A stretch of 64,000 nt of DNA from Adiantum capillus-veneris (GCA_014529385.2 CM043950.1:67148935-67212934), one strand, 5' to 3'. Shown: positions 20,961-32,519, numbered from the stretch's first letter. A program made the numbers and translations. Notes: generated by a model from the letters alone, not told the origin.

Positions 20961-21775
20961 TAAAGGCTATGCGAGTGTTATCCTGGGATTAACTTAGGGA
21001 GTTTAGTGTTAATTAAATTTTTCTCTAATTTATTTCTATTTCAAAAATTTATCACTTTATTCACATTGCAATGATCAAACAGTAAATCCACTAATCTTTA
21101 TTCCAATAAACATGAAATACCGTATTATAGGAAAACTCATGGTATATACAATGACTGATACTGGAAAACTAATATGTACATGACATCAACACTCCTATGT
21201 AAAAATCCTATGCAGCATGGGTGGGTTGGATATAGGATCACAAAATACAACATCTCTTGGCCCTCCAAAGCTAGGGCTTACACCCATAGGCCTAATTTTT
21301 CTTGGGTAGACTATGGTAGTTACTTGATCAAATACCCACTGGTTTTGTGACACCAAAATACCACCATCTAATGCCAAATTATCATTTGGATCCTCCATTC
21401 CTATGAAAAAGTATGCTTCAATTACTCAGAGCAAATTGGGCCACTTGAGTCTCGTGAGATTTAAAAAAAATACTTCCATCTCTCCCACATCTATGAGAAA
21501 GACTCCACCAAACCTTCCCCAACTAATTCCCCAAGTGAATGGGGAAAACAAGTAATCCAATAGCTTCATTACACTCTTCCGTACCGTGTATCTTCAGGAT
21601 GTGCATGCTCCCATAAACATGATGTTGGAGACCAAACACTTGCAGAAGGCCTGATGGAATTATTCCTGCATACATGGATTTAATATGTACGTAATTACTA
21701 CAAATTTTGTGTGATCACAAGGTCTTATTGACACATTTTCATAATCACACTTAATATGATGAAGCCGGTTTAGGG
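20961..21775. other. Unassigned non-coding DNA
   Basis: A/T-rich with short open stretches only. I see no recognisable gene, LTR end or repeat in it. Confidence 0.5.
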
Positions 21776-21921
21776 TAACCTGGAAACCCACAAAAAGCCC
21801 CGCCGAGAATTTAAGTTTTCCCTGTAGGTCCATCGAGAAAACCAAAAAGCCCGACGGGGCCGCATAATAATATATATAGGGCCTTGATCGGGCCCGCTGG
21901 GTGTTTTTTCTTGAGCCATAT

Positions 21922-21926
<5 letters not shown>

Positions 21927-22013
<87 letters not shown>
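21927..22013. repeat. (GA)n microsatellite
   Basis: About 87 bp of uninterrupted AG dinucleotide. The long RERERE / SLSLSL open frames across it are repeat artefacts. Confidence 0.95.
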
Positions 22014-22016
<3 letters not shown>

Positions 22017-23522
22017 ACCACCTTTGCAGGTACATCAAGAGGAGAGAGGGGGTCATGTGGGAGCGTGCTCTGCGTCGCAATGCACGGCAGTAGCGGAGTA
22101 CCTGACCACATGACCAGGTATGTGTTGTCTGGTAGCATCTCTTTTGGAGTATTGTGTGGCAGTCATAAGGTACTTTACCACACAATGGGAGTGTGTGCGT
22201 AAGCTATTCTACAAAACAATGCTTACCATGGGGGCATCACCTCGGTGATGCGGGGAAGATGGTGTCGTTGTGGTAAGTATTGGCTTGCTGTCTGGGTACT
22301 ACATCGATAATGCGGAGAATCTAGTATCCTTATGGTGAATCAACTTCCCTTCACCTTTCCAAAAAACATATGGGAATTGATCGTAATGCGGCTATAGATG
22401 CTCGTATGAAAGCCATTATTTCTCTTTAAATTTGTGCGGCACGCGGTCAATAACACGGCTAATTGAGTGTCGTTTGCTAGAAGCATCTATTTTTTCATAA
22501 ATGTGGCGTTCAAGTCCCGGTTGTACAAACGCCATATAATTTGTATGTGCATGTGCATTACATTTTTTAAGTATTAAGTATATGAAATACTTGGTTGGTA
22601 ACGCAACTGTGAAGAGTATTTCATATACAAATGTTTGAATTGTCTACTATTGTTTTTTTAAAGTGTTTTTATGGAAATATATACTAGATAATTATATTCA
22701 AAAGATTACTTTATTCATCAATCATCATCGCTATTTTCAATGCTACATTTACATTAATTCTATGTAAGAAAGTATATGCACACAATTTGCATGGAAAATA
22801 TTTATTTTTATCTTTAAAGAACAAGACTTTTTTTGAACTTTCCTAGCACGATTCGTATACTTTCAATATTTTGAATGAGCTAAAATAAAAGTGACAATAT
22901 GTACACCACGATGCATGTATCTTCCAAGACGCTTTATTTTTGAAGCGAATTGGAAAACTTTAAATTGTTTTGGATTTTTAACATGTTTCGTTAGATTTGG
23001 ACAATTTTATAAGGAGTGACTTATTTTTATTGTGCTTTACACGAGTAAACATACCATTTCAAAGTCAAAATGATTATCAACCTGAATAAATATAATCTTG
23101 CACATTTTTTTGAAGTCTTTAAGTCAGTGTATGCTTTCTTTGAATTAGTGCACGATGAAAAATATAAGCTAAAAACTCACAATATGCTAAACTGTTCTAA
23201 ATTTTTAATCTGTATTGTTTGATCTGGATGAAGTTCTTATAAACTACTTGTTTACTCTGCATTTTGCACTTGTAAATATTTCATTTTAAAGTAAATTTTT
23301 TTTCCAATGTTTATAAATATATTCGTGCACATTTCTTAAAGTCTTAAAGTCATGATTATGGTTTGTCTGAACTAGAGTGTTAGTACAGTGTGCAACCATG
23401 GATTTGTATTTGATATGGTTTTTTTTAATTGTTGAGTGCTAAAATGATGCCATATCAAAAGAAAATTATTGTGCGTACCATTCAAAAAATGTATTTTGGC
23501 AATATAATCATGTGCAGATGGT

Positions 23523-23584
23523 CTCATATAGCAGATTAGTGAAAGTGATGTCTTCGTCAAAGACATCACTAGTGCTATATGAGA
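23523..23584. repeat. Imperfect hairpin, perfect 10-bp apical stem
   Basis: gtgatgtctt (23545-23554) pairs with aagacatcac (23560-23569) over a 5-nt loop. The stem extends outward, with a bulge, through ctcatatagca and its complement tgctatatgag. It resembles a small foldback or miRNA-like precursor shape; no function can be shown. Confidence 0.4.
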
Positions 23585-23624
23585 GAACACAAAGTGTAGG
23601 CTGCGAGGTGAAGGCCAATATGAG

Positions 23625-23813
23625 TTGCTGATTCCAGCAGGGATTCGAGAATTTGATCCCCACCACAAGGTTAGGATAGTGTTTGGCAATATGAAAGTCT
23701 ATTGCAGAGAATTAAAGGAAGATATCCCTCCTACCTGCGATATGACAAAATTAGAACTTTGGGACAAATTCTGGGAGGAACAAAAAGTCAAGATGAAGCG
23801 TGTGAAAGCTTAG
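23625..23813 (+). CDS. Short open frame, unknown
   Basis: A 62-codon frame (MLIPAGIREFDPHHKVRIVF, then ending EEQKVKMKRVKA) with normal-looking amino-acid composition. It can be extended upstream in the same frame to the hairpin at 23.55 kb, with one stop. No family recognised. It may be a scrap of a transposon gene, or chance. Confidence 0.25.
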   Translation: MLIPAGIREFDPHHKVRIVFGNMKVYCRELKEDIPPTCDMTKLELWDKFWEEQKVKMKRVKA

Positions 23814-24385
23814 GACCAAGCCTCCTTACCCAAGAGATCGAATATGGCCCAAGATGTGCAAGCAGCTCTGGGTGGCCGATTAGATGCGAGCGGCACTGAC
23901 ACAATCATGCGCACATCATCCAACCCTTGACTATCGAAACTGGTCGTTTGCATATGCTCATCTTTAAAACCAATTACAACCCTCATTTGGACCAATGGAT
24001 TTGTCGCAATGACCATGACTCTCCAACTTTTCAATTGTTTTCTTTTGTACCTTTATGTTCGGTAAAGAAATTAAATATTTTTAGAAGTGATTTACAATAC
24101 CTAGCACTCAGATACAATCCCCAAAGATTTGCATAGTGAAAGCACCACGATAAGAACGTTGTTTACTTTATATAATAACACCCGCTAGGTTTTTTTATTT
24201 TCCCGACGGGCCCGCTGGGCATTGACTTCTTCTCGGTGGACCCGTCAAGAAAATTAAAAAAACCCGACGGACCTCGCATGTAATATTGTCGACAGGCTAA
24301 TCAGCTCTATGGGTTTCTGAAGGTCATCATCAAAGTTACGTTAATACTTAACGTGATCACGTGTTTTTTTGTGTAATTACTAGAG

Positions 24386-24661
24386 TTATTAACACTAGAA
24401 TAGTAAACACGACACTTTTATTTCCTTGGACACTTTTGTGTCCTGTTAAGTGACCATTTTGCTTGAATTATTTGAAGAGTATGAAAATCAATTTCTAGGT
24501 GCTATATATCCACAAAGTAGTCTTATGAGTTGAAAAAAGCTAGAAATTTTACATTAACCTTACTCTTGTACAATGTTTTTGAACCTCAACTGTATGAAAA
24601 AACGGGTCTGTTTTTGCCTTTTTTAAAATTTTTTGCAACTATACCACTCTAAAATTCATGT
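24386..24661. repeat. Inverted copy of the end of the 19433-20636 repeat
   Basis: The reverse complement of about 20385-20640 with scattered differences. The copy is cut at 24661 by the LTR of gypsy-4, so this repeat was already here when gypsy-4 inserted. Confidence 0.75.
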
Positions 24662-25746
24662 TGATAGCCGTTTTTTTGGCTATCCAAATTGCCATAGTGA
24701 GCTACCTCACCCTACCAAAATCACCCAAACACTGTGGCTATCCCTACCATTTCATTGTACATAGGCGTGTGTGAGTTAGGGGACTTTCCCCATATCTTCT
24801 TAAAAACCCTCAATTGGCTGGTCACTAGGCTAGTTGAGCCAAAAAACTAAAAAAAATAATAGAAAAGAGAAGTATATTATGGTCTTCTTTGTGTGTAGAT
24901 ATTTCATTGTATATAGGGCCTAATGGATTTTTCATAATTATTTAGATATTTATTTAAATATTTCTACCTAGGTGTGCATTATTTATGCTATGTTTATTGA
25001 CTCACCATTATCATAATCTTTCTTATCATTTTGCATACTCTTTAATTCGTATAGAAATATTTTTATGCAAGCTTCTCTTATTTTTGGTGTAACTTCACTC
25101 CAACAAAAATTTAAAAAAACTAGTTTTATTTATGTGTTGAAAATCTAACCCAACCATGGTTAGAGGAGTAACCCTAGCCCTCAAAATTGCTATAAAAGGA
25201 GGGTGTAGCTAGCACAAAAGGGGGGAAGCAATAAGCAAGAGCACTATGCTATAGCTTGAGAAGCCAAACTCAGCCTCTTGAGAAGGAGCTCTTGAGTGGA
25301 ATCTCATTGGCGTTTGCATATGTATGTGTTGTATTAGGGGTGATTAGCAAGGGAGCTCTATGCCATTGTAAGAGAGAGTGATCATTTAATTGAGAGTAGG
25401 AAGCCTATCATTTCTCCTACTAGTGTAAGCCCAATATTTGCGGAATCAAGGAGGGTGTATTTGGACTAAGCATGGATACTTTGTCTCTCTTCCAATGTGA
25501 AGTCATGGAAAAAAATGATGTGTAAGTGTCTTGAAGTTCTTGATAGCTCGTCTCCGGGTGTTGTTATCAATTTAGCCATAAAATCCACATGTTGTAAGAG
25601 GGCGACAAGGTGGAGAGGACTCCCCTGGCCTTAAGAAAGTAATTGGGGTGGCTTTTCTTGTGATGTGTTGTGGTGTAGTTTACTCAAGCTATGTTGAACA
25701 AATACTAATCTCACTTTGATTGGTCATGACAGATTTGTAAGAAGGT
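24662..25746 (+). repeat. gypsy-4 5' LTR
   Basis: Starts TGATAGCC. The first ~480 bp match 55393-55876, including the short inverted words tgatagcc/ggctatcc and the word ttcattgtacata. A TATA box (tataaaagga, 25191-25200) sits about 530 bp in and would mark the U3/R promoter. The exact 3' end lies within 25728-25746, just before the primer site now displaced to 43416. Confidence 0.85.
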
Positions 25747-25930
25747 CACTACAAGAGGCTATTCATATTAGCGACGCTCACACAGCGACGCTCAATTTTT
25801 TTTTTCCCGGCGTCGCTATGAGCGTCGCAAATTTACAAGTAAATTTGTGACGCTCATAGCGACGCCGGCTGGGCTAAAAAAAATAACAGAGAGCGCCCAA
25901 AAACTCAGATCTCAGATCTGAGTTTTTTGG
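25747..25930. repeat. CACTA left terminal and subterminal region
   Basis: Terminal repeat at 25747-25760. The motif agcgacgctc occurs twice near 25770-25795. Then comes a near-perfect inverted repeat, 25808-25836 with 25840-25868 (ccggcgtcgctatgagcgtc and its complement), followed by a second small palindrome, aactcagatctcagatctgagtt (25904-25926). Confidence 0.85.
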
Positions 25931-25949
25931 CGCCCTCAAGCAAGGAGCA

Positions 25950-25956
25950 GGTAACG

Positions 25957-25999
<43 letters not shown>

Positions 26000-26091
26000 T
26001 CACACACACACACACACACACACACGAGGAGAGAAAGGAGAGCCACGTATGCTCCTTCCCTCTCCTCACTCTCATGTTCCCTTCCCCTCTT

Positions 26092-26146
<55 letters not shown>

Positions 26147-26153
26147 TAGTGTT

Positions 26154-26203
<50 letters not shown>

Positions 26204-26435
26204 TACAAACATAAACAAAAACGCACACACACATACATAAACAAAGAATGCACACACACATTGAGAGAGGAAAAGAGAGAGAGAGCATGCATAAACAAAA
26301 AACGCACACATTGAGAGAGGAAAAGAGAGAGAGAACATGCATAAACAAAAAACGCACACATTGAGAGAGGAAAAGAGAGAGAAAACATGCATAAACAAAA
26401 AAATGCACACACATTGAGAGAGAAAGAGAGAGAAA
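25950..26435. repeat. Microsatellites and a ~51-bp minisatellite
   Basis: Runs of TC, CA and GA from 25958 to 26200, then about four tandem copies of a ~51-bp unit (26240-26435) containing gcataaacaaaaaacgcaca and ttgagagaggaaaagagag. The Leu/Ser/Cys-rich open frames through this region are artefacts of the repeats. Confidence 0.9.
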
Positions 26436-26690
26436 CTAATTTAATGTCGTAGGAAACTAATTAAAATTAAAAGACCTAAAGATCTAGCCGACGAGGAGTT
26501 GAACTCAAGACCTATTATTCAAGAGGGAAATGGCATAACCAATCTATCATACTTGGCATGGGTGATAGAAAGGTTATACCATTTATCTCTTTTTATTGGC
26601 ACACACATCCACACACGCGCGCACACACAAGAAGAAGAGAGTTATAACGTCGTAGGAAACTATCATAAAAGACATTAAAGATTAGGTTAG
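26436..26690 (-). repeat. SINE-like repeat, one fuller copy and one partial
   Basis: On the minus strand 26575-26436 reads tagattggttatgcc (box-A-like), ggtcttgagttcaactcc (contains GTTCAACTC, fitting the pol III box B consensus), and ends with gtttcctacgacattaaatt. A second, partial 3' end with CTT tail is at 26690-26625. This is the copy that most suggests a tRNA-derived SINE. Confidence 0.45.
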
Positions 26691-26822
26691 ATGTAGATTT
26701 ACGTTAAATTAGATTTAGGTTTATTTAAGTTAAATTATATTAGATTTAGGTTTATTTTTAGTTAGATTTACATTTATTTACGCTAGATTTAGATTTACGT
26801 TATATTAGATTAGATTTAGGTC
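26640..26822. repeat. Direct repeat R1, left copy
   Basis: ttaggttagatgtagattta, then a series of ttaaattagatttaggttta words. It matches 38946-39205 in the same orientation. The two copies lie just outside the inverted repeat that encloses genes A-D. Confidence 0.7.
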
Positions 26823-27170
26823 TCCATAGACTACGATGCCTGCATGAAGCGGGTGAAGAAAGCCCTCAATGGAATATAGGGTATTGCTGCCTTCACTCAT
26901 GGTGGGCTCCGTCGATCCAAAAGTACTGGTGAAATATCTTCAGAAGATAGGGAAGAAGGTGGATCTTCAGGGCGGCAAGAGTCACTACATCCCCGACAAT
27001 GACCATCTAGACAACCTCTAGTCATTCAACAACAACTTCAAAGTTAGTAACAAGAGCAAGAACGGTCCAAAGGGCCAATTGCTGTCGTCAGATGTGGATG
27101 GAGATGAGGCAGCGTCACTGACGGAAATTTCGGAGGTCATTTGGAGGGCCTTCTAAGAAAATGTATTTTT
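26823..27170 (+). pseudogene. Captured heavy-metal-associated (HMA/HIPP-type) domain fragment
   Basis: Two plus frames together read like an HMA domain: YDACMKRVKKALNGI (about 26833-26877), then after a frame change VGSVDPKVLVKYLQKIGKKV (about 26905-26965). The family has a metal-binding M-x-C-x-x-C; here the first Cys is Tyr and a TAG follows NGI, so this is a dead fragment. Host HMA plant proteins (HIPPs) bind metals and are often prenylated. Its presence inside a CACTA fits the known tendency of these elements to carry gene pieces. No introns or complete gene remain. Confidence 0.55.
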
Positions 27171-27317
27171 TGCACTCTCTCTCTAGAAAAAATGGCAAAT
27201 AAAAGAGCTGGGTCTTTCATAGTAAAACTTCAAAAAGTGTACTTTAAGTAGATTCCTTACTCCTCTGAACATTCGTTCGTAGTGATTGAGGGATAATCCT
27301 CTTTTTAGTTGCATTGA
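27151..27317. other. Presumed promoter region of gene A
   Basis: 167 bp between the inverted repeat and the first in-frame Met of gene A. Contains tctctctctag and short A-rich runs. No definite TATA box. Confidence 0.3.
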
Positions 27318-30167
27318 ATGAACAACGTCAATACGGAGGGAATGAGGCTAACATGGAGGGACGAATCCGCAGCCGCTATTCACTTTCCATTAAACCTGCA
27401 CATTTGGCTAATGGCGCACTCCTCAAATGGCACAAATGTTACCCACAAACGAGCCAAATATCACCTTCACATTGATTTGGACAATGAGTACCAACCATTG
27501 ATTAAGCGCAGTAAAACAAACACACATATACCTCCCACCTCCATAGACACGCTCAGAGCTCAAGGAGCTAAACACATAGATATCTGGACGAGAGGCTCTC
27601 TCTACCCTAAGAATCCAATAACTAATGCGTCTCCACCGTTTGTCAATCCTACAAGCTTATTGACCTTTGCTGGTGATGGAGAAAACGGCCTTCTGGGTTA
27701 TTGTAAATCACTTACAAGAGAAGCTGGAACTTACAAGAGCATTCTCCAAGCTCAACAATGTGAGATTGTTCGCCTTTCACATTTACATTCTACAGATCAG
27801 GTTACCATTTTGCAACATAAAACAGAGGTACAAGAACTGAAAGGAAAGGTGCGAAGTTGTCAAATGAAGGACACCATCTTGGGTGGTCGTATCCGAAAGA
27901 AGAAATTGCGCAATCTTGAAACATTGCAGGTTGCATCAGGAGGTCTCAAGAAAAGAATCTGAGCATTAAGGTGATGCTTCTTGGTTGGCTACATTGTCTT
28001 AGTTAAGTAATCTCTTTGTTTTTTCTTGTTATGCATTGTTTTCATGTGCCTAAATAGTGTTAGTGAAGCAAATTTTCTGTTATTTACTTATGCATTGTCT
28101 TCATGTAGAGACTCAATCTATCCTGACAAGGAAAACATTGACCCCAAAGCCAATATAGGAAAGAGATTGAAGCCACTTATAAGTAGAAGCATGGCAGCAG
28201 ATATAGTACATGACAAGAAGTTTAAGGTTCTACAAAGAAATGTAGTGGACCGCTTTATTTCAGAGAACTCAGTGCCTACAAAAGAGATACAAGGCACACT
28301 TGATTCACTTGGTGTAAGCAAAAGAGGATATTTGGCTATCCAAAAGTCTGTCTCATCCATCTTTGTTAGGAAGGGTATAAAATCCAAACTTCTACCATCA
28401 GCCTCAAGTGTTTGGAAAGAGAGGCTTCAGCTTAACGAGGCACAGGGAGACTATCTTGGACAGCCCTTTCATATTAAAGCAACTTACAGTGGCCATGGAG
28501 CGAACATGGCATATGATGAATTCAACAATATTTTTATGGACCTGCGGATACTACAGAAGAGAATGGTGGAGTTTTACAACATCACATTTGAAGAGTCACG
28601 TGGACTATTACATTTTGTGTTAAAACTGGATGAGTGTGAGCTTGTTAAAGAGAAAAAGCTAGAGCGTGTTACTATTACTTTAATGAATAGAGCCCTCTCA
28701 AAGTGTCCCAGTGATGATCCTTTATATTTTAGTGTTCAATCAGAATCTAACATATGGTGGCTTGGTGCGTTTGAGGTAAGCGATATTCTCAAGTAAGCTC
28801 AAATGTTCAGATCTACTTAAGTCTCATTTATTTTGTGTTGCAGGTAAAGAAAGAAGATCATGAGATTCTATATTGGGTGTTCCATTGAACTAATATTCCG
28901 GAGCTGATTGATCGACAGACTAACCAAGGAGAGGTACTATGTCTAGATGGAAGGGGAGACTTTCAAGTTCAGTGGCATCTTGCAGGTGACCTTAAAACAT
29001 TAAAGTGCATGTATAATTGTGGAATGGGTGCAATGGCAAAGTCACCGTGTTTGTTCTGCATGGAGCCTGCAAAGGTCATGGACCCAAAGTGGTGGAGAAA
29101 AGCTCCAACACGTCACATTGAGGATCCTGCTTTTCGACCAGTTTTGAAAATACCACTTGTGAATGTCCACATTTGTACAATGCATGCCCTTTGTAGAATT
29201 GTAGAGAAATTGGTCTACTTATACATCGGGTTTGCTTGGAAGATTAAGAACTCTGCAGAACGACAAGTAGCCTTGCAGTGCTTAGAAATGGTACTGTCGG
29301 ATATGGGGCTTCATGGTGGCAATGTGAAAATCCAGCGGGATGAAAAGAGATCAACTGCTGAGAAGGATGTCCCATGCAAACCATCCATCGGTGGGGTGAA
29401 GGCACGGAGGTTTTTATCTAAGCCCCAAGGTACAAGAGATCCAAAGCTAACAAAACATGGAAAAATATATAACACATCTTATGTTAGCAAGGTAGAGTAT
29501 CAGAGCTGGAAAAAGCTACATATTGCAGTCAAAGACCACGAACCAACTACTCGTAACGCGAAGGCTGAGGTTTGGCGATCAATAGACATCCTATTTTTGA
29601 TGTGCGACAAAGATGACTGGTCACAAGGTGATATGAACAAGTTCAAGGAAAATCTCAACCTTCTGAAAAAATCATTCAAGACAGCATGGACAGACACCCA
29701 GATTACTCACTACATGGTGTTATAATGTATTCTTTCTCTCTTATGTGCAAATATGTGAGTGTAAAACATTCTAACTAGTTTGTTTTCATATCCAGCACAT
29801 CATCTTCAATCATTTGCCATATTTTATACAGAAGTATGGGAACCCGGCAATATGGAATGCCCAAGGGATGGAAAAGTCTCATTACATGGCGAGAAATGCT
29901 TATTTCAGGCACACACGACATGGTGGCTCTCGAATCAAGGCTAACAGTTTGAGAGAACTATTTGAATGGTTCTATCATAGAATCATTCATCGAATGCAGG
30001 CAAAAGAAGTCTTGGCAAATTCAGCAACAGCACAAGCCATCAGACATTTACAACAACAAAAAGCTAAAAGATCAATGGCATACAACAACTCCGGAGCTCG
30101 TGAAAGTCAACGAAGGTGGAGAGAGACAATGGTGTATGTGAATCACAAGTGGAGAAAGATACTCTGA
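27318..30167 (+). pseudogene. Gene A: DDE-transposase-like protein, four exons, one premature stop
   Basis: Exon 1 runs 27318 to about 27929, exon 2 about 28109-28775, exon 3 28844-29716, exon 4 29796-30167. Junctions exon 2/3 (GAG|GTAAGC ... TTGCAG) and 3/4 (ATG|GTGTTA ... ATCCAG) are in phase; exon 1/2 is not resolved. Features: DKENIDP and basic stretches, an acidic site LHFVLKLDECEL, then GDLKTLKCMYNCGMGAMAKS, PCLFCMEP (Cys pair), a His-rich helix VHICTMHALCRIVEKLV, and a tail THYMHIIFNHLPYFIQKYG with NAQGMEKSHYMARNAYFRHT. Asp, Asp and Glu in this order, with the inserted Cys pair and C-terminal H/E motif, resemble the tnp2/KDZ group of DDE transposases, but this is from memory and distant. 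An in-frame TGA at 28886-28888 (after YWVFH) interrupts it. Likely role: mobilisation of the module. Confidence 0.55.
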
Positions 30168-30230
30168 GTGGATGACATTGTACAAAATTTATGTAATACA
30201 TGATCTTATACAATTGGTACTTGAAGTGTA

Positions 30231-30686
30231 TCAAGATTTTGCAGGTTCAATTTTGTTTTTTGGCACGTCACCCTTGTAACGAATCATGAGATGTTTTCCA
30301 TACTCTAAAAGCTCATCTGGGTTTTGTCTACCGAGAGCTAGTGCCATTGCTGTGTAGGTGTAGTAATACGCTGCCCGACCACCTGTATAGCCTGGGCAGT
30401 AACCAAAACAATCTCTAGCAAACACTTTGTCCACAAGAATGACTTTATCTGCACTTTTGGGCAGCACCGGTCCACCCAAGAAGCGTGATAGTGTCTTGAA
30501 TGTGTAAGTTGCTATTGAACCCTCTTGTGACATGGAATTGTGAAAAACTACTATCGGCGACTCGCAGAGCTTTGAAAGGTACTGTGCTAGGGCCGCATCC
30601 CTTCCTCGATACTCTCTTGTCCGGCGCCGAAGGAAGTCATCCTTGTCAGCAATCCAAGACTGCACATACAATGTCAGAAATGACAC

Positions 30687-30750
<64 letters not shown>

Positions 30751-31988
30751 ACCATGAAGCTCTCATCCTGCAGAAAGAGGTTTTCTTGCCACAGGTCTAC
30801 AGATGTAGTTGACCCCTAACCTGAATGGTTAAACCAATCCTCCACTTCTTTGTTACTTTTCGATGGTCTTAGGCTTTGTCTTATTGCTTGGAAGGTGGCT
30901 TCATCAGGTAGTGTCTCCTTGTATTTTTCAGCTTTCTCAAAGCATCTTCGAAGGCATTCCATTGGATTGCTGGATGTTTCCATTGCCTCATCATCACTAC
31001 TATCCTCTGAAACAAATCCAATCCTCTCCTCTTGGACTCTGGAAATAATAGCTAGGGAGAAATCCTCCCTTAAATAAAACACACTTTGCACATCATGTAA
31101 GAAGATATAGGTCTTGTCTCCAATCCTGAAGTCAGGCACAGCTGGCAACATCATCTGAGCATGCTTCTCAGTGAAGTTACTGACATCCAATGGAAGTTTG
31201 ATTTCTGTGGTTTTCACAGAGAGCATCTTACTTCTTTGTACTTCAATTGCCTCAACCTCTAGGTCGACTGTGTCTTCAACCTCCTCAACTTCTTGCATAT
31301 GAGTTGTCTCCTCGCATTCCTCATCTGGTGCTGCATCCTGCTCCTCTAACACCTCATCAGGATTCTGAATGAGGAATCCAAACAGGCTGTTGAGGTAAAT
31401 CATAAAGCCAAAGGCTTCCTGAATGAGTTTGCATTCTTTTTGGTGCAAAGGGCAGACTGAATGTCGGCAAGAGGGTGGTAATTCCCTATACTTCTTCACT
31501 CCCTGTCCCTTTCCACCACAGTCATTTAAATGCACAAGTGTCATAGTAGGCAGAACAACCCTTCCTACCTGCACCATCACTTCAAACTTATCTCTGTAGG
31601 ACTGCAAGAAATTACTGTGCTGAGCTAACAAGTCTTCAATGTCAAACTTTGGATTAAACATAGAATGAACTAGATCATACTTGTCCCCAGCACCACAAGA
31701 TGCTGCAAAATCAAACAGCCTCTCATCAGTTGCAGCTGGGTCTTCCAGAGAAGACACATCCTCCTTTTCTTTACATTTTGTACTTTCTAGCACATCTGCA
31801 TCATCTGAGAAGTCTATATTTCTCTTTCTTGTATTTTTCTTGAGAAGTACTTTACAGGGCACCACACCCTTGTAGGGTGAGGGATCTTCTTGCCCTGGTG
31901 ACCTCTCTGATTGATCTTCACCAAGCGACTTTTCCTCAGATATGTCCTGACAAAAGTCAACAGTTCTTTTGGCAGATACATTAAGCAA
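30231..31988 (-). CDS. Gene B: unknown protein, convergent with gene A
   Basis: Main exon 31988-30821 (390 codons): basic start (KKNTRKRN), a mid region with DIEDLLAQHSNFLQSYRDKF, a Cys/His cluster CRHSVCPLHQKEC that may bind zinc, then acidic stretches (VEEVEDTVDLEVEAIE; SEDSSDDEAMETSS). A last exon 30659-30231 (SWIADKDDFLRRRTREYRG ... GYCPGYTGGRAAYYYTY) joins in phase across a 93-bp intron (GTAACT ... TGTGCAG) that is largely a GA microsatellite. Between 30821 and 30797 a 24-nt stretch with a stop is unexplained. Upstream of 31988 the same frame continues (KRLKPDPELVPGFQTL) after one TAG at 31997-31995, so the true start may be farther right. No family recognised. Confidence 0.5.
30693..30748. 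repeat. (GA)n microsatellite inside gene B intron
   Basis: About 56 bp of GA dinucleotide, wholly inside the predicted 93-bp intron 30660-30752. Confidence 0.9.
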
Positions 31989-32175
31989 CTGAGCCTACAA
32001 GGTTTGAAATCCTGGCACAAGCTCTGGATCTGGTTTCAGCCTCTTCTGCCTACTGGACCTTAATCCTATTCATCAAGAAACATAACAAGTCTAAACCATG
32101 AGGAAACATGATAATTCTGCCAAAACCAATCCATCATGATCTCTCTCTCTCTCTCTCCTGATAGATATAAATATA

Positions 32176-32221
<46 letters not shown>

Positions 32222-32279
32222 TATATATATATACCTGTCTCTCACCAAAGCACAAACAGAAACACACCTAGTCTCTCTC

Positions 32280-32352
<73 letters not shown>

Positions 32353-32365
32353 ATTTGTCTATTGG

Positions 32366-32424
32366 ACTAAAGGCGCGCGAGGAAGGAAAAGTGCCTTTTG
32401 CAAACCTCTCTGCGCGCCTTAAGT
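32366..32424. repeat. 59-bp hairpin unit 1
   Basis: Begins ACTAAAGGCGCGC and ends GCGCGCCTTAAGT; the ends pair as a stem. Same length and ends as the units at 32448, 33741 and 33878. Confidence 0.75.
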
Positions 32425-32447
32425 ACAACTGAGAGAGCAATAACAAT

Positions 32448-32506
32448 ACTAACGGCGCGCGGAGAGAGTTGCAAAAGGCACTTTCCCTTCCTCGTGCGCC
32501 TTTAGT
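32448..32506. repeat. 59-bp hairpin unit 2
   Basis: Begins ACTAACGGCGCGC and ends GTGCGCCTTTAGT. Its interior is the inverse of unit 1. Confidence 0.75.
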
Positions 32507-32519
32507 CCAATAGACAAAT

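Larger units (their letters stand above)
21776..24300. repeat. Possible non-coding element with related GC-rich ends
   Basis: Both ends carry related GC-rich blocks in an otherwise A/T-rich region: 21796-21905 (cgagaaaaccaaaaagcccgac, cgggcccgctgggtg) and 24180-24290 (cgggcccgctgggca, caagaaaattaaaaaaacccgac). The interior has a pure (GA)n run, 21927-22013, and a degenerate direct repeat of about 240 bp (roughly 22900-23140 and 23150-23390, sharing tgaagtctttaagtcagt-like words). A non-autonomous DNA element is possible, but I could not define precise ends or a target duplication. Confidence 0.3.

Noticed and set aside
21770-22185. Open frames with long Leu/Ser or Arg/Glu repeats
   Set aside because: They are translations of a (GA)n/(TC)n microsatellite in several frames, not genes.
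25927-26414. Cys/Val/Leu-rich open frames on both strands
   Set aside because: Created by TC, CA and GA runs and a minisatellite; no start context or domain.
26480-26575. A tRNA gene
   Set aside because: It has box-like words on the minus strand but no acceptor stem or anticodon arm; a SINE-like remnant is more likely.
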